Source of the DNA: JAGWBJ01 sp034423015
GTDB taxonomy: Bacteria; Chloroflexota; Dehalococcoidia; Lucifugimonadales; JAGWBF01
Length of the DNA stretch: 64,000 bases
Assembly: GCA_034423015.1 (NCBI GenBank)
Contig: DAOUJG010000056.1
Location: 18,317-82,316, forward strand
Reading direction: 5' to 3'
The notes under the pieces are model-generated. The model saw nothing but the letters and a program-made list of their open reading frames with translations. It was not told where the DNA came from and did not search any database. Shown piece after piece: positions 51,139 to 60,052 of the stretch (positions are counted from its first letter, which is position 1; each line of letters opens with the position of its first letter). Position numbers and translations under genes: made by a program.

Positions 51139-51219
51139 CCCTGCAACAGTCACACGTGTGCCATGGTGTTACGCAGACCGCATCTTTAGATGACGGGCGT
51201 GGACAGCGGGAGGTAGGAG

Positions 51220-52656
51220 ATGGCGCAGGAGCAGATCGCGTTGATGGCCCACCTTATGCGCCGGGCCGGCTTCGGGGCCAACAGGGACGAGCTGGAACGG
51301 TACGCGGCCCATGGATACGAGGCCACTGTGGAGGAGCTGCTCCACCCCGAGAAGGCTCCCCCCGCCCTGGAGGACGAGGACCTGATCAAGCGGTACCACG
51401 TGGACGAGAACGGCCTCCAGCCCCTGGATAGCTGCCAAACCTACTGGATATACCGCATGATCAACACCAGGAGGCCGCTGGAAGAGAAGATGGCCCTATT
51501 CTGGCACGGCATATTCGCCACGGGCTACACCAAGCTCAACCAGCCCAAGGCCATCCTCAACCAGCTTGGCATGTTCCGCCGCCACGGGCTGGGCAAGTTC
51601 AGCAACCTGCTGGTGGAGCTCTCCAAGGACCCGGCCATGATCTTCTGGCTGGACAACAAGGACAGCCACCGCTACGAGCCCAACGAGAACTACGGGCGCG
51701 AGCTGCTGGAGCTCTTCTCCATGGGCGTCGGCAACTACACGGAGCAGGACGTGTTCGAGGCCTCCAGGGCCTTCACCGGGTGGACCATCCGGAACGCCGA
51801 GCTCCACACCTCCCGGGTGTCGCGGGACTCGGTCTGGCCCTACGGGCGGCTGGACTGGCAGTTCGAGTACCGGGAAGACGACCACGACGACACGGACAAG
51901 ACCTTCCTCGGACACACGGGCGACCTCAACGGCGAGGACGTGATTGACATAATCTGCCGCCAGGACGCCACCGCCCGGTTCATCTGCCGCCACCTGTACA
52001 ACTTCTTCGTGGCCGACGAGCCCCAGGTGCCCGCCTGGGAGACGGTGCCCCCCCGGGACCCAGAGGCGGTGCGGACGCTGACCGAGGCGTACTTCGAGCA
52101 CGACTACGAGATACGGCCGGTGCTGCGGGTGCTGTTCAACTCCGACTTCTTCAAAGAGGCCGTCTTCCAGAAGATCAAGAGTCCCGCCGAGCTGGTGGCG
52201 GGCACCGCCCGGATGTCCGGCGGGTACGGCTTTCCCGCCCTGAAGGACATCGACCTGTCCCAGAAGGCGACGTTCATGGGCCAGAGTCTGCTGGACCCGC
52301 CCAGCGTGGAGGGATGGCACACGGGCACCGAGTGGATATACACCGGGGCCCTGGTCGACCGGGTGAACTTCGCCGTCGACGAGGTCGGCGACGCCACGCG
52401 GCCCGGAGTCCGCGCCATCCTCGACCGGGTGCGGGGCCGCGGGGAGGCCCTGTCGCCCTCCGAGCTGGTCGACGCGTGCCTGGACCTGCTGGGGCCCATG
52501 GACGTGTCGGACCAGACCCGCAGCGAGCTGGTCGACCAGGCCTCCAGGCGGGGCCTTGTCCGGTTCGGCTCCGCCGACGGCGACGAAGAGGCCACCAGGA
52601 CCGTGCTGGAGGTCCTTCAGACCATCGTGTCCACCCGCGAGTACCAGCTGGCCTAG
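51220..52656 (+). CDS. DUF1800 family protein
   Basis: A 478-residue DUF1800 protein. Signature parts are HLMRRAGFGANRDELERYAA at the start, EKMALFWHGIFATGYTKL, SKDPAMIFWLDNKDSHR, PNENYGRELLELFSMGVGNY, EASRAFTGWTIRN and the C-terminal PPSVEGWHTGTEWI. Its biochemical role is unknown. Usually such genes pair with DUF1501, which is absent here; an NHL-repeat gene follows instead. No signal peptide is visible. AGGTAGGAG precedes the ATG. Confidence 0.92.
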   Translation: MAQEQIALMAHLMRRAGFGANRDELERYAAHGYEATVEELLHPEKAPPALEDEDLIKRYHVDENGLQPLDSCQTYWIYRMINTRRPLEEKMALFWHGIFATGYTKLNQPKAILNQLGMFRRHGLGKFSNLLVELSKDPAMIFWLDNKDSHRYEPNENYGRELLELFSMGVGNYTEQDVFEASRAFTGWTIRNAELHTSRVSRDSVWPYGRLDWQFEYREDDHDDTDKTFLGHTGDLNGEDVIDIICRQDATARFICRHLYNFFVADEPQVPAWETVPPRDPEAVRTLTEAYFEHDYEIRPVLRVLFNSDFFKEAVFQKIKSPAELVAGTARMSGGYGFPALKDIDLSQKATFMGQSLLDPPSVEGWHTGTEWIYTGALVDRVNFAVDEVGDATRPGVRAILDRVRGRGEALSPSELVDACLDLLGPMDVSDQTRSELVDQASRRGLVRFGSADGDEEATRTVLEVLQTIVSTREYQLA

Positions 52657-52733
52657 GGGCTCACCTCACGCCAAGGGGGACCTGTTGCAACCCGGCGCCT
52701 CGGGGCGCCGCGGGGTACGAGGAGGTGCGCAAG

Positions 52734-53747
52734 GTGCCATCCTTTCGCTACAGCCACACCGTGGGTTTCTATGCGCTGAACGGCCGCGGCTTCAACAACC
52801 CCGTGGACGTGGCCCTGGGGAGGGACGGCAAGATGTTCGTCGCCAACCGGGCCGGGGCGGACGTGGCCGCAAGGATGTTCTACAAGCGCATCACCGTATG
52901 CAACGTGAACGAGGACTACTTCGGGGAGTTCAGCAGCGGCGGCACCGAGGACGGCCAGATCATGTGGCCGGTCTCCATAGCGGTCGACGCGGATGAGAAC
53001 ATATACGTGGCCGACGAGGCCCTGCAGCGAATCTCCGTCTTCGACAGGCACTGGAACTTCGTGCGCAAGTGGGGCTCCCAGGGGAGCGGGGACGGCGAGT
53101 TCGACCGTCCCGCGGGCATGGTGCTGGACCCGGAGGGCAACCTGCTGGTCGCCGACGCCCTGAACCACCGGGTCCAGCGCTACACCACCGGGGGCCGCTT
53201 CCTGGGCGCCTTCGGCAGGCCGGGCACGGGCGACGGCCAGCTCCAGTTCCCCTGGGGATTGGCCGCGGACCGGGCCGGCAACGTCTACGTGTGCGACTGG
53301 CGCAACGACCGGGTCCAGAAGTTCGATGCCTCCGGGACGCATCTCGCCACCTGGGGAGGGCCCGGAAGCGGCGACGGCGAGTTCAACCGGCCCGCCGGCG
53401 TGGCTGTGGACGGCGACGGGCTGGTCTACGTGGCCGACTGGGGCAACGAGCGCGTTCAGGTGCTGGCCCCCGACGGCGGCTTTCTGGCCAAATTCCGGGG
53501 AGAGTCGGGGGTCTCCCAATGGGGGATGGACTACTTCATCGCCAACGAGGACGAGCTGGAGGAGCGGCACAGGGCCGACATGGAGCCCGGCCTGGACCCG
53601 TGGGCCCGCGACGTACCCGCGGAGCAGTCGGCGAGCATCGAGAAGCTGTTCTGGGGCCCCTCCTCCGTGAAGGTGGACGACCAGGGCAGGATCTACGTCG
53701 TCGAGGTCTGCCGCGCCCGCATCCAGGTATACGTGAAGGAGCCCTAG
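52734..53747 (+). CDS. NHL-repeat beta-propeller protein
   Basis: A 337-residue six-bladed NHL propeller. Repeats end in WGSQGSGDGEF, FGRPGTGDGQL and WGGPGSGDGEF, each followed by a blade such as RPAGMVLDPEGNLLVADALNHRVQRY, shown here in part. A C-terminal extension (EDELEERHRADMEPG) precedes the last blade SSVKVDDQGRIYVVE. The GTG at 52734 was chosen because GAGGAGG lies about 8 nt upstream. Longer in-frame openings overlap the DUF1800 gene. It likely belongs with DUF1800 in one unit. Confidence 0.87.
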   Translation: MPSFRYSHTVGFYALNGRGFNNPVDVALGRDGKMFVANRAGADVAARMFYKRITVCNVNEDYFGEFSSGGTEDGQIMWPVSIAVDADENIYVADEALQRISVFDRHWNFVRKWGSQGSGDGEFDRPAGMVLDPEGNLLVADALNHRVQRYTTGGRFLGAFGRPGTGDGQLQFPWGLAADRAGNVYVCDWRNDRVQKFDASGTHLATWGGPGSGDGEFNRPAGVAVDGDGLVYVADWGNERVQVLAPDGGFLAKFRGESGVSQWGMDYFIANEDELEERHRADMEPGLDPWARDVPAEQSASIEKLFWGPSSVKVDDQGRIYVVEVCRARIQVYVKEP

Positions 53748-53815
53748 CCGCCGGCCTACGCCAAGACCCCGGCCTCGCCCCGCGCCTTGGGGCGGCCGGT
53801 CCAGGAGTTGTGACC

Positions 53816-55219
53816 ATGGAGAAGAAGGACATCCCCTTCCTGTCTGCCGCAGAGCTCTCCACCCGGATCAGGACCAGGGAGTTGTCTCCCGTCGAGGTCA
53901 CCGAGGCCTACCTCCAGCGCATCGACCGGCTCAACCCCACCCTCCACGCCTACCTGACCGTCTGCGCCGACGAGGCCATGGTCGCCGCCCGGGAGTCCGA
54001 GGAGGCCATGTCCAGGGGCGAGCACCGGGGGCCGATGCACGGCGTTCCAGTGACGATAAAGGACCAGGTGAAGTCCAAGGGAATCCGGACCACCTGCGGT
54101 TCGCCCATCTTCTGGGACAACGTTCCCGACGAGGACGGCACCGTGCTGGCCAACCTGAAGAATGCCGGCGCCATCCTGCTGGGAAAGGCCAACATGACCG
54201 AGTTCGGTACGACGGGCCTCTCCCACGCCATCGAGTTCCCCCGCAACCCCTGGGACCTGGAGAGGCACACCGGCGGCTCCAGCAGCGGCTCCGGGACCGC
54301 CACCGCCGCCTTCATGTGCGCCACGTCCCTGGGCGAGGACACGGGCGGCTCGGTCAGGTTTCCCGCCGCCTGGTGCGGGCTGGTGGGCCTGCGCCCGTCC
54401 TACGGGAGGGTCAGCCGCTACGGCGTGATGCCCGGGGTGTGGTCCATGGACGCCATCGGCCCCATATCCCGGACGGTGCGGGACTGCGCCATGACCCTGG
54501 GCGCCATCGCCGGCCACGACCCCAAGGACGGCTACACGTGGGACACTCCCGTGCCCGACTACGCTGCGGCCTTGACCGGGGAGGTCCGCGGTCTGCGACT
54601 CGGCGTAGTCACCGAGCAGATGGAGAGCCCTCTGGTCGACCCCGAGATCCGGGACTCCGTTCGTGCCGCCGTCTCGACGCTGGCCGGCCTGGGGGTCGAG
54701 GTGGAGGAGGTCTCTATACCCCTCTCAGTGCACCAGGGCACCATCTCAGGCGGCCTTCGCGTTGAGGCGCCCACCAACTACCGCAGGCTGCTGCTGGACC
54801 GCCTCCAGGACATCCGCCACGATAACCGGATCGGCTACTTGGTGGGCAGCGTCCTGCCGGCCCAGGCCTACTACAAGACCCAGAAGCTACGCACCCTCCT
54901 GCGCCGGCAGGTGTTCGAAGCCCTGGAGAGGGTGGACCTGCTGGCGATGCCCACCAGCGGCGAGGAGGCCCAGCCCATCGTGCCAGACCCCGTGATCACG
55001 GGCAAGGACGACACCAACCGCATCGGCCGTCTGCTGACCCCCCTATTCAGCCTCGCCAACGTGACCGCTGTCAGCGTCCCCTGCGGGTTCACCGCGGGCG
55101 GTTTGCCCATAGGGCTGCAGCTCGCGGCCAAGCCCTTCCAGGAAGCCGCGGTCCTCAACGCCGCCTACGCCTACGAGCAGGCCACCCCGTGGCACACCAG
55201 GCGGCCTCCCAACGTGTGA
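53816..55219 (+). CDS. Amidase (GatA/amidase signature family)
   Basis: A 467-residue amidase signature enzyme. The catalytic Ser-cisSer-Lys triad is Lys82 in VTIKDQVK, Ser157 in GGSSSGSGTA, and Ser179 in GEDTGGSVRFPAAW. The start KKDIPFLSAAELSTRIRTRELSPVEV and end PIGLQLAAKPFQEAAVLNA are typical. It might be the GatA subunit of Glu-tRNA amidotransferase, but gatB and gatC are absent and it resembles stand-alone aryl or alkyl amidases. TTGTGACC precedes the ATG, so the ribosome site is weak. Confidence 0.92.
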   Translation: MEKKDIPFLSAAELSTRIRTRELSPVEVTEAYLQRIDRLNPTLHAYLTVCADEAMVAARESEEAMSRGEHRGPMHGVPVTIKDQVKSKGIRTTCGSPIFWDNVPDEDGTVLANLKNAGAILLGKANMTEFGTTGLSHAIEFPRNPWDLERHTGGSSSGSGTATAAFMCATSLGEDTGGSVRFPAAWCGLVGLRPSYGRVSRYGVMPGVWSMDAIGPISRTVRDCAMTLGAIAGHDPKDGYTWDTPVPDYAAALTGEVRGLRLGVVTEQMESPLVDPEIRDSVRAAVSTLAGLGVEVEEVSIPLSVHQGTISGGLRVEAPTNYRRLLLDRLQDIRHDNRIGYLVGSVLPAQAYYKTQKLRTLLRRQVFEALERVDLLAMPTSGEEAQPIVPDPVITGKDDTNRIGRLLTPLFSLANVTAVSVPCGFTAGGLPIGLQLAAKPFQEAAVLNAAYAYEQATPWHTRRPPNV

Positions 55220-55234
55220 CCCTGTTTCCCGGCC

Positions 55235-56137
55235 CTAGGCGGACCAGAGCTGCAGACGCATCTGCCCGCGGGAGGGGTTACGGGACCCGGCGAACCGCCT
55301 GTCCAGCAGCCCGTTGACCCGCTTCAGCTTGTGCATGATCCCCTCCACCCGGTCCTGGACCCGGCGGGGCGCGTATGCTCCGGGATACAGCCGGCCGTAG
55401 GAGCGGGCCAGGGCGGGGTACTCCGAATTCAGGAACTCCAGGAAGTGCTCCTTGGTCCCCTCCTTCAGGTAGAGGGTGCTGCCGCCCAGGAACCGGGCGC
55501 CGTGGTCCGACGCGGCCTTTGCCACGGCGCTCAGGTTGCTCAACCCGTCGGTCATGCCGGGGATGATGGGGGCCACCAGTACCCCGGCGTTCACCCCCGC
55601 CTTCACCAGCATCTCCACGGCCCTTAACCGCTGCGTCGGGGGAGCCGTCCCCGGCTCCAGTCTCCGCCACAGGTCCAGGTCCAGCGTCGTTATGCTGATG
55701 CAGACGGTGCCGCCGCCCCAGGCAGACAGGTCCGCCAGGACGTCCCGGTCCCGCACCACCATGGTGCCCTTGGTGACCACGCCCACGGGGCTCCCCCTGT
55801 CGGCGAAGGCCTGGAGGCACCGGCGGGTCAGCCGTCGGGCGCCCTCGATGGGCTGGTAGGGGTCCGTGGACGTGCCCACGGCCACTGTCTCGTACTTCCA
55901 GGAAGGCCGGGAGAGCTCTTTCTCCAGCAGCTCCGGGATGTTCGTCTTGATGGATATGACCCCCGTGAAGTCGCCGCCAGCCGTCATGTCCCTCAGCAGG
56001 TGATAGCGCCGGGCGAAGCAGTAGTGGCAGCCGTGGACGCACCCCTGGTAGGGGTTCAGCGACCAGCGGAAGTCCATCCCATGGACCCGGTTGAGGGCGC
56101 TGGCCGACCGTATCTCTTCATACCGGACTCCGCTCAC
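55235..56137 (-). CDS. SplB-like radical SAM protein
   Basis: A 300-residue radical SAM enzyme with the iron-sulfur motif Cys33-x3-Cys37-x2-Cys40 in YQGCVHGCHYCFARRYH. Other blocks are VAVGTSTDPYQPIEGARRLTRR in part, VVTKGTMVVRDRDVL and SITTLDLDLWRRLEPG. The pattern matches the spore-photoproduct-lyase-like group, which includes many non-sporulating members of unknown substrate. The GTG at 56137 has GAGGAGG upstream; an ATG further up at 56353 adds residues with no homology. A LexA-box-like GAAC-N4-GTTC lies 47 nt upstream of the start, suggesting DNA-damage control (inference). Confidence 0.9.
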   Translation of the reverse strand: MSGVRYEEIRSASALNRVHGMDFRWSLNPYQGCVHGCHYCFARRYHLLRDMTAGGDFTGVISIKTNIPELLEKELSRPSWKYETVAVGTSTDPYQPIEGARRLTRRCLQAFADRGSPVGVVTKGTMVVRDRDVLADLSAWGGGTVCISITTLDLDLWRRLEPGTAPPTQRLRAVEMLVKAGVNAGVLVAPIIPGMTDGLSNLSAVAKAASDHGARFLGGSTLYLKEGTKEHFLEFLNSEYPALARSYGRLYPGAYAPRRVQDRVEGIMHKLKRVNGLLDRRFAGSRNPSRGQMRLQLWSA

Positions 56138-56183
56138 CGTGCCACCTCCTCGCTCCCCTGGGACGTTCGTTGGCCTTGTCATA

Positions 56184-56213
56184 GAACGCGTGTTCCCATT
56201 AGGAGAACACGCG
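56184..56213 (-). promoter_or_regulatory. LexA-box-like site and 9-bp inverted repeat
   Basis: GAACGCGTGTTC at 56184-56195 fits the GAAC-N4-GTTC consensus of Gram-positive-type LexA boxes. It is also part of a larger inverted repeat: CGCGTGTTC (56187-56195) and GAACACGCG (56205-56213) with a 9-nt spacer. It sits between the divergent radical SAM and NHL genes, closer to the former. No lexA gene is in the window. Confidence 0.45.
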
Positions 56214-56345
56214 GGCACAATCGGCGTCAAGGGCCGTGTGTCAGCCCGGCCCGCGTAACGCGGCTCAGCTTTACAGACCTCAGGCGATATGGTAGTCTGA
56301 CCACGCCCCAAGCCCGAGAGCGCCAGCCCAGCAAGGAGGCCTTCC

Positions 56346-57182
56346 ATGCCCACGATGGTCGGAATGGGCGACTACGTCTACGAGTACCACGGAGACTGGG
56401 CCCGCCTCCCCGAGGGACAGAGCTTCCAGACGCCCAGCGCGGTGGCCGTGGACTCCCGGGACAGGGTGTACGTGTTCCAGAGGCAGGGGCCGCCCATCCT
56501 AGTCTTCGACCGCGACGGATACCTGCGGGAGTCGTGGCCCCGGCGTCCGGGAGAGCTGGAGGACGCCCACTTCGTCTACGTCAGCCCCGACGACCACCTG
56601 TTCCTCACCGACCGGGACTCCCACCAGGTGCTCAAGTACACCACCGACGGGAAGCTGGTGATGGCCCTGGGCAAGAGGTACCAGGCGGCCTTGCAGGCCC
56701 CCTTCAACCACCCGGCCGACGTGGGCGTGGCCCCCAACGGCGACCTGTACATCGCCGATGGATACGGCAACTCCTCCGTCCACCGGTTCTCCGGCGACGG
56801 GGTCTACATCTCCTCCTTCGGCAGCCCGGGCACCGGGCCGGGGCAGTTCATGGTCCCCCACGGCGTACGCGTGTCCAACGACGGCCGCGTGTACGTCACC
56901 GACCGCGAGAACAACCGGGTTCAGGTCTTCGACTCCCGCGGCAAGTTCCTGACCGAGTGGACAGGCTTCTACCGGCCCGCGGGCATACACATAGACGCCA
57001 ACCAGGCGGTCTACGTCAGCGACCACATCCCAAGGTTCAGCGTCCTGGACCTGGAGGGCAAGCTGCTGGCCCGCGGCCGCACCTTCGAGACCGGCCACAA
57101 CATCTACAGCGACTCCAGGGGCGACCTGTACGCCGTGGACGTCCAGCTCTCCCGGGTCCAGAAGTTCGTCAAGGCGTCCTGA
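56346..57182 (+). CDS. NHL-repeat beta-propeller protein, tandem copy 1
   Basis: A 278-residue six-bladed propeller, first of three tandem paralogues. The start is MPTMVGMGDYVYEYHGDWARLP. Typical blades are SRDRVYVFQRQGPPILVFDR, DDHLFLTDRDSHQVLKYTT, NGDLYIADGYGNSSVHRF and DGRVYVTDRENNRVQVF. Less similar to copies 2 and 3 than those are to each other. AAGGAGGCC precedes the ATG. The lyase-like naming of the family does not establish an activity. Confidence 0.9.
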   Translation: MPTMVGMGDYVYEYHGDWARLPEGQSFQTPSAVAVDSRDRVYVFQRQGPPILVFDRDGYLRESWPRRPGELEDAHFVYVSPDDHLFLTDRDSHQVLKYTTDGKLVMALGKRYQAALQAPFNHPADVGVAPNGDLYIADGYGNSSVHRFSGDGVYISSFGSPGTGPGQFMVPHGVRVSNDGRVYVTDRENNRVQVFDSRGKFLTEWTGFYRPAGIHIDANQAVYVSDHIPRFSVLDLEGKLLARGRTFETGHNIYSDSRGDLYAVDVQLSRVQKFVKAS

Positions 57183-57193
57183 AGGAGGCTCGA

Positions 57194-58030
57194 ATGGCCG
57201 TAGTCACCGGCACCGGAAGCTACATGTACGAGCACCACCCCAACTGGGCCAGGCTCCCCCGGGGGCAGGACTGGCAGGGCCCCAGCTCCATCGCCTGCGA
57301 CTCGAAGGACAGGGTCTACGTCTTCCAGCGCGGCGGACCTCCCATCCTGATCTTCGAGCGCGACGGGGACTTCGTCGGAGGCTGGCCCCGCAGGCCCAAC
57401 CAGCTCGAGGACGCCCACCACATCTACATCAGCCCCGACGACTTCGTCTACCTGGCCGACCGCGACGCCCACCAGGTGCTCAAGTTCACCACCGACGGGG
57501 AGCTGGTCATGGCCCTGGGGACCAGGCACCGTGCCTCCCTCCAGGCGCCCTTCAACCACCCCTCGGATACGTGCGTAGCGCCCAACGGGGAGATATACAT
57601 ATCCGACGGGTACGGCAACTCCAGCGTCCACCGCTTCACCCCCGACGGCGAGCACATCGCCTCCTTCGGCAGCCCCGGCAGGGGGCCGGGTCAGTTCTGC
57701 GTTCCCCACAGCATCCGCGTCTCCGGCGACGGCCGCGTCTACGTGGCCGACCGGGAGAACAACCGCGTGCAGGTGTTCACGTCGGAGGGCGAATTCCTCA
57801 GCGAGTGGACGGACATGAAGTCCCCCATGGGTGTGCAGATCACCCCGGACAACGCCGTCATCGTCACCGACCAGGTGCCTCGGTTCACGGTCTTCTCACT
57901 GGACGGCGAGCTGCTGGCCCGCGGGCGCACTTTCGAGAATTGTCATAACGTCTTCACCAACTCCAGGGGAGACTTCTACGGGGTGGACGCCCAACGGCGC
58001 CAGATCCAGCGCTTCGTCAAGATAACGTAA
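57194..58030 (+). CDS. NHL-repeat beta-propeller protein, tandem copy 2
   Basis: A 278-residue paralogue starting MAVVTGTGSYMYEHHPNWARLP, with GAAGGAGG before the ATG and 11 nt after copy 1. Blades include SKDRVYVFQRGGPPILIFER and DDFVYLADRDAHQVLKFTT, and the last part has SPMGVQITPDNAVIVTDQVP. It is nearly identical to copy 3 over most of its length, implying recent duplication. Key differences are near the ends of blades, for example CVPHSIRVSG against RVPHSVRVSS. Confidence 0.9.
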   Translation: MAVVTGTGSYMYEHHPNWARLPRGQDWQGPSSIACDSKDRVYVFQRGGPPILIFERDGDFVGGWPRRPNQLEDAHHIYISPDDFVYLADRDAHQVLKFTTDGELVMALGTRHRASLQAPFNHPSDTCVAPNGEIYISDGYGNSSVHRFTPDGEHIASFGSPGRGPGQFCVPHSIRVSGDGRVYVADRENNRVQVFTSEGEFLSEWTDMKSPMGVQITPDNAVIVTDQVPRFTVFSLDGELLARGRTFENCHNVFTNSRGDFYGVDAQRRQIQRFVKIT

Positions 58031-58076
58031 GCCCCGGACATTCGAGAACCCGACGTTCGACAAGAAGAGCAAGCTC

Positions 58077-58913
58077 ATGCCCATCGTCACCGGCACCGGC
58101 AACTACATGTACGAGCACCATCCCAATTGGGCCAAGCTGCCCCGGGGGCAGGACTGGCAGGGCCCCAGCTCCATCGCCGTCGACTCCAAGGACAGGGTGT
58201 ACGTCTTCCAGCGGGGCGGGCCCCCCATCCTGATCTTCGAGAAGGACGGAGAGTTCGTGGGGGGCTGGCGGCGCAAGCCCGGCCAGCTCGACGACGCCCA
58301 CCACATCTACATCAGCCCCGACGACTTCGTCTACCTCGCCGACCGGGACGCCCACCAGGTGCTCAAGTTCACCACCGACGGCGAGCTGGTCATGGCCCTG
58401 GGGACCAGGCACCGCGCGTCCCTCCAGGCGCCCTTCAACCACCCCTCGGACTCCTGCGTGGGCCCCAACGGCGACATCTTCGTCTCCGACGGCTACGCCA
58501 ACTCCAGCGTCCACCGCTTCAGCCCCGACGGCAAGCACCTGGCCTCCTTCGGCAGCCCCGGCAGCGGCCCCGGCGAGTTCCGGGTGCCCCACAGCGTCCG
58601 GGTCTCCAGCGACGGCCGCGTCTACGTGGCCGACCGGGAGAACAACCGGGTCCAGGTGTTTACCTCGGATGGAGAGTTCCTCAGCGAGTGGACGGACATG
58701 AAGTCGCCCATGGGGGTGCAGATCACCCCGGACAACGCCGTCATCGTCACCGACCAGGTGCCGCGCTTCAGCGTCTTCTCCCTGGACGGCGAGCTGCTGG
58801 CCCGGGGGCGCACCTTCGAGCAGTGCCACAACGTCTTCACCAACTCCGTTGGCGACTTCTACGGCGTGGACACCTCGCGGCGGCAGATCCAGCGGTACGT
58901 GAAGATCACCTGA
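58077..58913 (+). CDS. NHL-repeat beta-propeller protein, tandem copy 3
   Basis: A 278-residue paralogue starting MPIVTGTGNYMYEHHPNWAKLP, 46 nt after copy 2. It has the same length and almost the same sequence, ending DTSRRQIQRYVKIT. Its last 8 nt overlap the end of the convergent LLM oxidoreductase gene. No Shine-Dalgarno better than AAGAGCAAG is seen before the ATG, so it may rely on read-through from copy 2. Confidence 0.9.
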   Translation: MPIVTGTGNYMYEHHPNWAKLPRGQDWQGPSSIAVDSKDRVYVFQRGGPPILIFEKDGEFVGGWRRKPGQLDDAHHIYISPDDFVYLADRDAHQVLKFTTDGELVMALGTRHRASLQAPFNHPSDSCVGPNGDIFVSDGYANSSVHRFSPDGKHLASFGSPGSGPGEFRVPHSVRVSSDGRVYVADRENNRVQVFTSDGEFLSEWTDMKSPMGVQITPDNAVIVTDQVPRFSVFSLDGELLARGRTFEQCHNVFTNSVGDFYGVDTSRRQIQRYVKIT

Positions 58914-59910
58914 AGCTGGGCATCACCCGGCCGGCGAACAGCTCCATGGAGCGAAGTCCGGCCTCGAGGTCCATGCCCGGCCAGATCATCCTGACCAGGG
59001 CGGTGTCGACTCCCAGGGAGCGGTACCGCTCCAGGTCCGCCGCGCACTCGTCGGGAGTGCCCACCAGGAACCGGTCCCTGGCAAGCTCGTCGAAGGACCG
59101 GTGGAACGACTCGGCCCCGGGCAGGGCCCTGTCCTGGCCCCAGCTTGCGTAGGCCTCGTACTTGCCCCCCAGGTACGGCGCGGCCTGCCGCAGCGCCTCC
59201 CCGTGGTCCTCGTGCAGGTACACCTCACGGCCTATGGGCAGGCCCGGCGGCGCAGCCATCCCCGCCTGGGCGGCGGCCTCGTTGTAGGCGCCGACCTGCT
59301 CCCTTATCGTCGCATACGTGGCGTGGGGGTTGATGTACCAGGTGTAGCCGTGGGCGGCCGCCCGCCGGATCGCCGGTTCCGAGTTGGCGGCGACCCACAC
59401 CGGAGGGTGGGGCTTCCGCAGCGGCTTCAGCATCGACCGGGCGCCCTCCAGCCGGAAGTGCGCTCCCCGGTGGGTCACCTCATCCTCGGTCCAGAGGCGG
59501 GTCATCACCTCCAGGCACTCCATGAACCTGGACACCCGCCGCCTGCGGTCGACGCCGAAGGCCTGGTACTCCTCGTCCCGGTAGCCCAGGGCGGCGCTGA
59601 GGACGAACCTGCCGCCGGTGATGACGTCCATGGTGGCCACGCGTTCCGCTAGGTCCACGGGGTGGTGGACCGGGACCAGCAGGGTCGCCACCATCTCCAT
59701 GCCCTCTGCCTCGGCGGACAGCCTGGCTAGCAGGGGCATGGCTTGGAGCTGCTGGTAGGGATGGGTGAGATAGTGCTGGCCCTGGTAGACGAGCTCGAAG
59801 CCCATGTCCCGGGCGGCCCGCACGTACTCGACGATCTCCTCGAACCGCCGGCGCATGTCCTGCCCCGCGGGTTGCTGTCCCATCCCCGACAGGGATATTC
59901 CAAACCTCAT
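58906..59910 (-). CDS. LLM-class flavin-dependent oxidoreductase
   Basis: A 334-residue luciferase-like monooxygenase or F420/FMN-dependent enzyme with a TIM barrel. Characteristic parts are MRFGISLSGMG, ARDMGFELVYQGQHYLTHP, VATLLVPVHHPVDLAERVATMD, GGRFVLSAALGYRDEEYQAFG, KPHPPVWVAANSEPAIRRAAAHG, and FLVGTPDECAADLERYRSLG. Paralogues of this class are numerous in SAR202-like Chloroflexota. Cofactor and substrate cannot be determined here. It is the same strand as fhs, 142 nt downstream of its stop. Confidence 0.93.
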   Translation of the reverse strand: MRFGISLSGMGQQPAGQDMRRRFEEIVEYVRAARDMGFELVYQGQHYLTHPYQQLQAMPLLARLSAEAEGMEMVATLLVPVHHPVDLAERVATMDVITGGRFVLSAALGYRDEEYQAFGVDRRRRVSRFMECLEVMTRLWTEDEVTHRGAHFRLEGARSMLKPLRKPHPPVWVAANSEPAIRRAAAHGYTWYINPHATYATIREQVGAYNEAAAQAGMAAPPGLPIGREVYLHEDHGEALRQAAPYLGGKYEAYASWGQDRALPGAESFHRSFDELARDRFLVGTPDECAADLERYRSLGVDTALVRMIWPGMDLEAGLRSMELFAGRVMPSFR

Positions 59911-59981
59911 GCTGCGAGCCTCCCCGTTGGGAATGGTCTAATAGGCCCTTTGGCCGTTCACCGGTGGGTGAGGATTCCTTG

Positions 59982-59998
59982 CCCGCGCGGAGCGCGGG
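59982..59998. terminator. Possible hairpin downstream of fhs
   Basis: CCCGCGC-GGA-GCGCGGG is a 7-bp stem with a 3-nt loop, about 55 nt after the fhs stop in the direction of its transcription. No T-run follows on the minus strand, so an intrinsic terminator is only possible. Confidence 0.35.
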
Positions 59999-60052
59999 GA
60001 GGGTGGGTGGGCTCGAAAACCCGGGAGGGGCCTGCGGTTGTTCGGAGCATCC

